In this document: positions 62,077 to 64,000 of the stretch, piece after piece
Position numbering within the stretch: the stretch's first letter is position 1
Layout of the letters: each line of letters starts with the position of its first letter
Assembly: GCA_029213265.1 (NCBI GenBank)
Contig: JARGNG010000022.1
Span: forward strand, 1-64,000
DNA from: Verrucomicrobiales bacterium
GTDB taxonomy: Bacteria; Verrucomicrobiota; Verrucomicrobiia; Verrucomicrobiales; DEV007
DNA length: 64,000 bases
Direction: 5' to 3'
Position numbers and translations under genes: made by a program
Notes under the pieces: model-generated
Told to the model about the DNA's origin: nothing
The model's database searches: none
The model's input: the letters and a program-made list of their open reading frames with translations, nothing else

Positions 62077-64000
62077 CTACGCGGTCTCTTCGGAGGTCTC
62101 TTCTTCCGCTTCGGCAGCGTCGCTGTCCTGGATAATTTCGGACGGATCGACCAATTCCTCGACACGGATGTTCCGCGTGTTCTGGAAGCCGGTTCCGGCA
62201 GGAATCAGGTGACCCATGATGACGTTCTCCTTGAATCCGCGGAGATAGTCGATCTTTCCAAGAGTCGAGGCATCGGTAAGAACACGCGTGGTGTCCTGGA
62301 AGGAAGCGGCAGAAATGAAGCTGTCGGTTTCCAGTGATGCTTTCGTGATTCCAAGAAGGACAGGCTCACCTTCGGCGGGCTTACCACCCTGGCCGGAGAT
62401 GTCTTCGTTGATGATTTCGAAAGTGGTCTTCTCGATCTGGTCACCCCAGAGGAACTGGGTATCACCAGGATCGGTAATGCGAACCTTGCGAAGCATCTGG
62501 CGAATGATGATCTCGATGTGCTTATCGTTGATCTCCACCCCCTGCAGACGGTACACGTCCTGGACCTCGCTAACGAGGTGTTCCATGAGCGCGTGTGGCC
62601 CCAGAATCTCCAGAATGTCATGCGGGATCACGGCACCTTCGGTGAGTTTCTGCCCTTTGTGAACCGTGTCACCCGGCTGGACAAGATAGTGTTTACCGAG
62701 AGGGATGAGGTGTTCCTCCTGCTCGCCGGAGTCGACGTCGGTAACGATCAGCTTACGCTTCGCGCGGACGGTTCCTCCGAGGGAAACTTCTCCGTCGATT
62801 TTCGCAATTTCAGCAACTTCCTTCGGCTTCCGCGCTTCGAAAAGCTCGGCAACCCGGGGAAGACCACCGGTAATATCCTTGGTCTCGGATACTTTACGAG
62901 GCGTCTTCGCAAGCTGATCACCGCCGGTTACCTTCTGGCCTTCCGCAACGGAAAGGTGAGCTCCCGTCGGAATCGAGTAGGTCGCCAGCTCGTCGCCCGT
63001 CTTCGGATCTACAATAAGAATCTGCGGGTGCAAGTCCTCTTTGTGTTCGATAACGACCAGTCCCTTCGTATTGGTTTCCTTATCGATCTCCGTGTCGAGG
63101 GTAATGCCCTGGATCATATCGCGGAAAGCGATCTTACCGGGCTTCTCGGTAATCACGGGAACACTGTAAGGGTCCCAGGTGGCAAGTGTTTCGCCTTTCT
63201 TAATCTCAGCATTGTCTGCGATCCGAATGACCGAACCACTGACCACGTTGTAGGACTCAAGCTCGCGCCCGTCCTTGTCGTGGATCGAAAGAGTTCCGTT
63301 CTTGTTGAGAGCAACGAAGGTCTTGTCCGGCGTTTCCACCGTACGAAGATTGTTGTAGTGAACCACACCCTTGGCTTTCACCTTGATGATCGGCTGCTTG
63401 AATGTTCCCGAAGCAACACCACCAACATGGAAAGTACGCATCGTAAGCTGCGTTCCCGGCTCACCAATCGACTGGGCGGCAATAATTCCCACCGCTTCCC
63501 CGATCTTCGCCATCACGTTCGTGGCGAGGTTCATTCCGTAACACTTCGCACAACAACCTCGACGACTCTCACAAGTGAGGACCGAACGGATCTTGAGTTG
63601 CTCGTGACCGATGTCATTGAGGCGGAGAGCGACCTCTTCGTCGATCATGTCTCCAGGCGTCACAACCGTCTCTTCGCCGTTGACGACCTTCTCTGCGGAA
63701 ACACGTCCGTAAATTCGAGTCTTCAGGTCGACGACTTCTTCGTCCCCTTCGTAAATCGACTTCACGATAATTCCGTTCGCCGTTCCACAATCTTCCTCCG
63801 TGATGATCACATCCTGGGAAACGTCCACCAGCTTACGGGTCATGTAACCTGAGTCAGCCGTCTTCAGCGCCGTATCGGCAAGTCCCTTACGGGCACCGTG
63901 CGTCGAGATGAAGTATTCGAGAACGGAAAGACCGGAGCGGAAGTTCGAAATAATCGGACGCTCAATAATCTCACCGGAAGGCTTGGCCATCAGTCCCCGC
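62077..64000 (-). CDS. rpoC: DNA-directed RNA polymerase subunit beta', C-terminal part
   Basis: The reading frame enters from the right edge ([16 protein letters not shown] at 64000, canonical beta' sequence) and ends at 62077. The zinc site is visible as [11 protein letters not shown] and [20 protein letters not shown], and the trigger-loop region as [20 protein letters not shown]. The C-terminal conserved blocks [40 protein letters not shown] and [24 protein letters not shown] follow. The N-terminal half lies outside the window. It is followed by a terminator and then rpsB. Confidence 0.97.
   Translation of the reverse strand, partial: RGLMAKPSGEIIERPIISNFRSGLSVLEYFISTHGARKGLADTALKTADSGYMTRKLVDVSQDVIITEEDCGTANGIIVKSIYEGDEEVVDLKTRIYGRVSAEKVVNGEETVVTPGDMIDEEVALRLNDIGHEQLKIRSVLTCESRRGCCAKCYGMNLATNVMAKIGEAVGIIAAQSIGEPGTQLTMRTFHVGGVASGTFKQPIIKVKAKGVVHYNNLRTVETPDKTFVALNKNGTLSIHDKDGRELESYNVVSGSVIRIADNAEIKKGETLATWDPYSVPVITEKPGKIAFRDMIQGITLDTEIDKETNTKGLVVIEHKEDLHPQILIVDPKTGDELATYSIPTGAHLSVAEGQKVTGGDQLAKTPRKVSETKDITGGLPRVAELFEARKPKEVAEIAKIDGEVSLGGTVRAKRKLIVTDVDSGEQEEHLIPLGKHYLVQPGDTVHKGQKLTEGAVIPHDILEILGPHALMEHLVSEVQDVYRLQGVEINDKHIEIIIRQMLRKVRITDPGDTQFLWGDQIEKTTFEIINEDISGQGGKPAEGEPVLLGITKASLETDSFISAASFQDTTRVLTDASTLGKIDYLRGFKENVIMGHLIPAGTGFQNTRNIRVEELVDPSEIIQDSDAAEAEEETSEETA

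Noticed and set aside
62518..63852. 444-codon open frame opposite rpoC
   Set aside because: Antisense of the conserved beta' coding sequence.

Overview
The window looks like chromosomal DNA of a Verrucomicrobiota bacterium, or a close relative in the Planctomycetota-Verrucomicrobiota group. This is inferred from several DUF1501 / DUF1549-DUF1553 (Planctomycete-type cytochrome c) pairs, a DUF1592 / DUF1552 pair, sulfatase remnants, a DUF1080 protein, a XylR-type AraC regulator and a long adenylate-kinase-like protein. It is dense in genes, mostly in short operons.

Layout. 1-8346 is an accessory region: two truncated sulfatase remnants, a nucleotidyltransferase / CDP-alcohol phosphotransferase pair, a MarR regulator with a parallel-beta-helix exoprotein, a Wzx-like flippase, aat, and a degenerate tRNA-Lys. 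Three same-orientation copies of a ~68-bp foldable repeat (773, 3481, 8264) punctuate it, and both sulfatase remnants begin exactly where a repeat ends. 8347-19547 holds a TPR-TM-VWA-like envelope protein, a long adenylate kinase and secreted catabolic proteins (SGNH-like, DUF1080, TPR-TlpA, FAD oxidoreductase). 19682-23397 is a DUF1501 / PSCyt1-DUF1549-DUF1553 pair, followed by a tripartite RND efflux operon (23427-29597). 29708-39396 is mainly housekeeping: esterase, YceH, GlcD-like dehydrogenase, DgkA, a beta-hydroxyacid dehydrogenase with a histone-H1-like tail, AAA+ ATPase, Hsp15, IspE, PgeF. 39541-43811 encodes an ABC-F ATPase and a secreted protein joining two C-type-lectin-like domains to a Lon-type (Ser-Lys) protease domain. 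43988-52846 holds a second set of Planctomycete-type cytochrome / Tat-exported genes. Then come polA, a XylR regulator divergent from a cytochrome / beta-propeller pair, a PhnA-like zinc-ribbon protein, and tsf, rpsB and the 3' part of rpoC.

How it fits together. Exported multi-heme and Tat proteins next to DUF1080, FAD oxidoreductase, SGNH-like and sulfatase relics indicate a polysaccharide- or glycoside-degrading life, with substrate oxidation at the cell surface. The best candidates for undescribed biology are the secreted lectin-Lon protease (41589-43811), the dehydrogenase with a DNA-binding-like Lys/Ala/Pro tail (33871-34947), and the three attC-like repeats that bound accessory blocks. 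All assignments come from reading the sequence; no database search was run.
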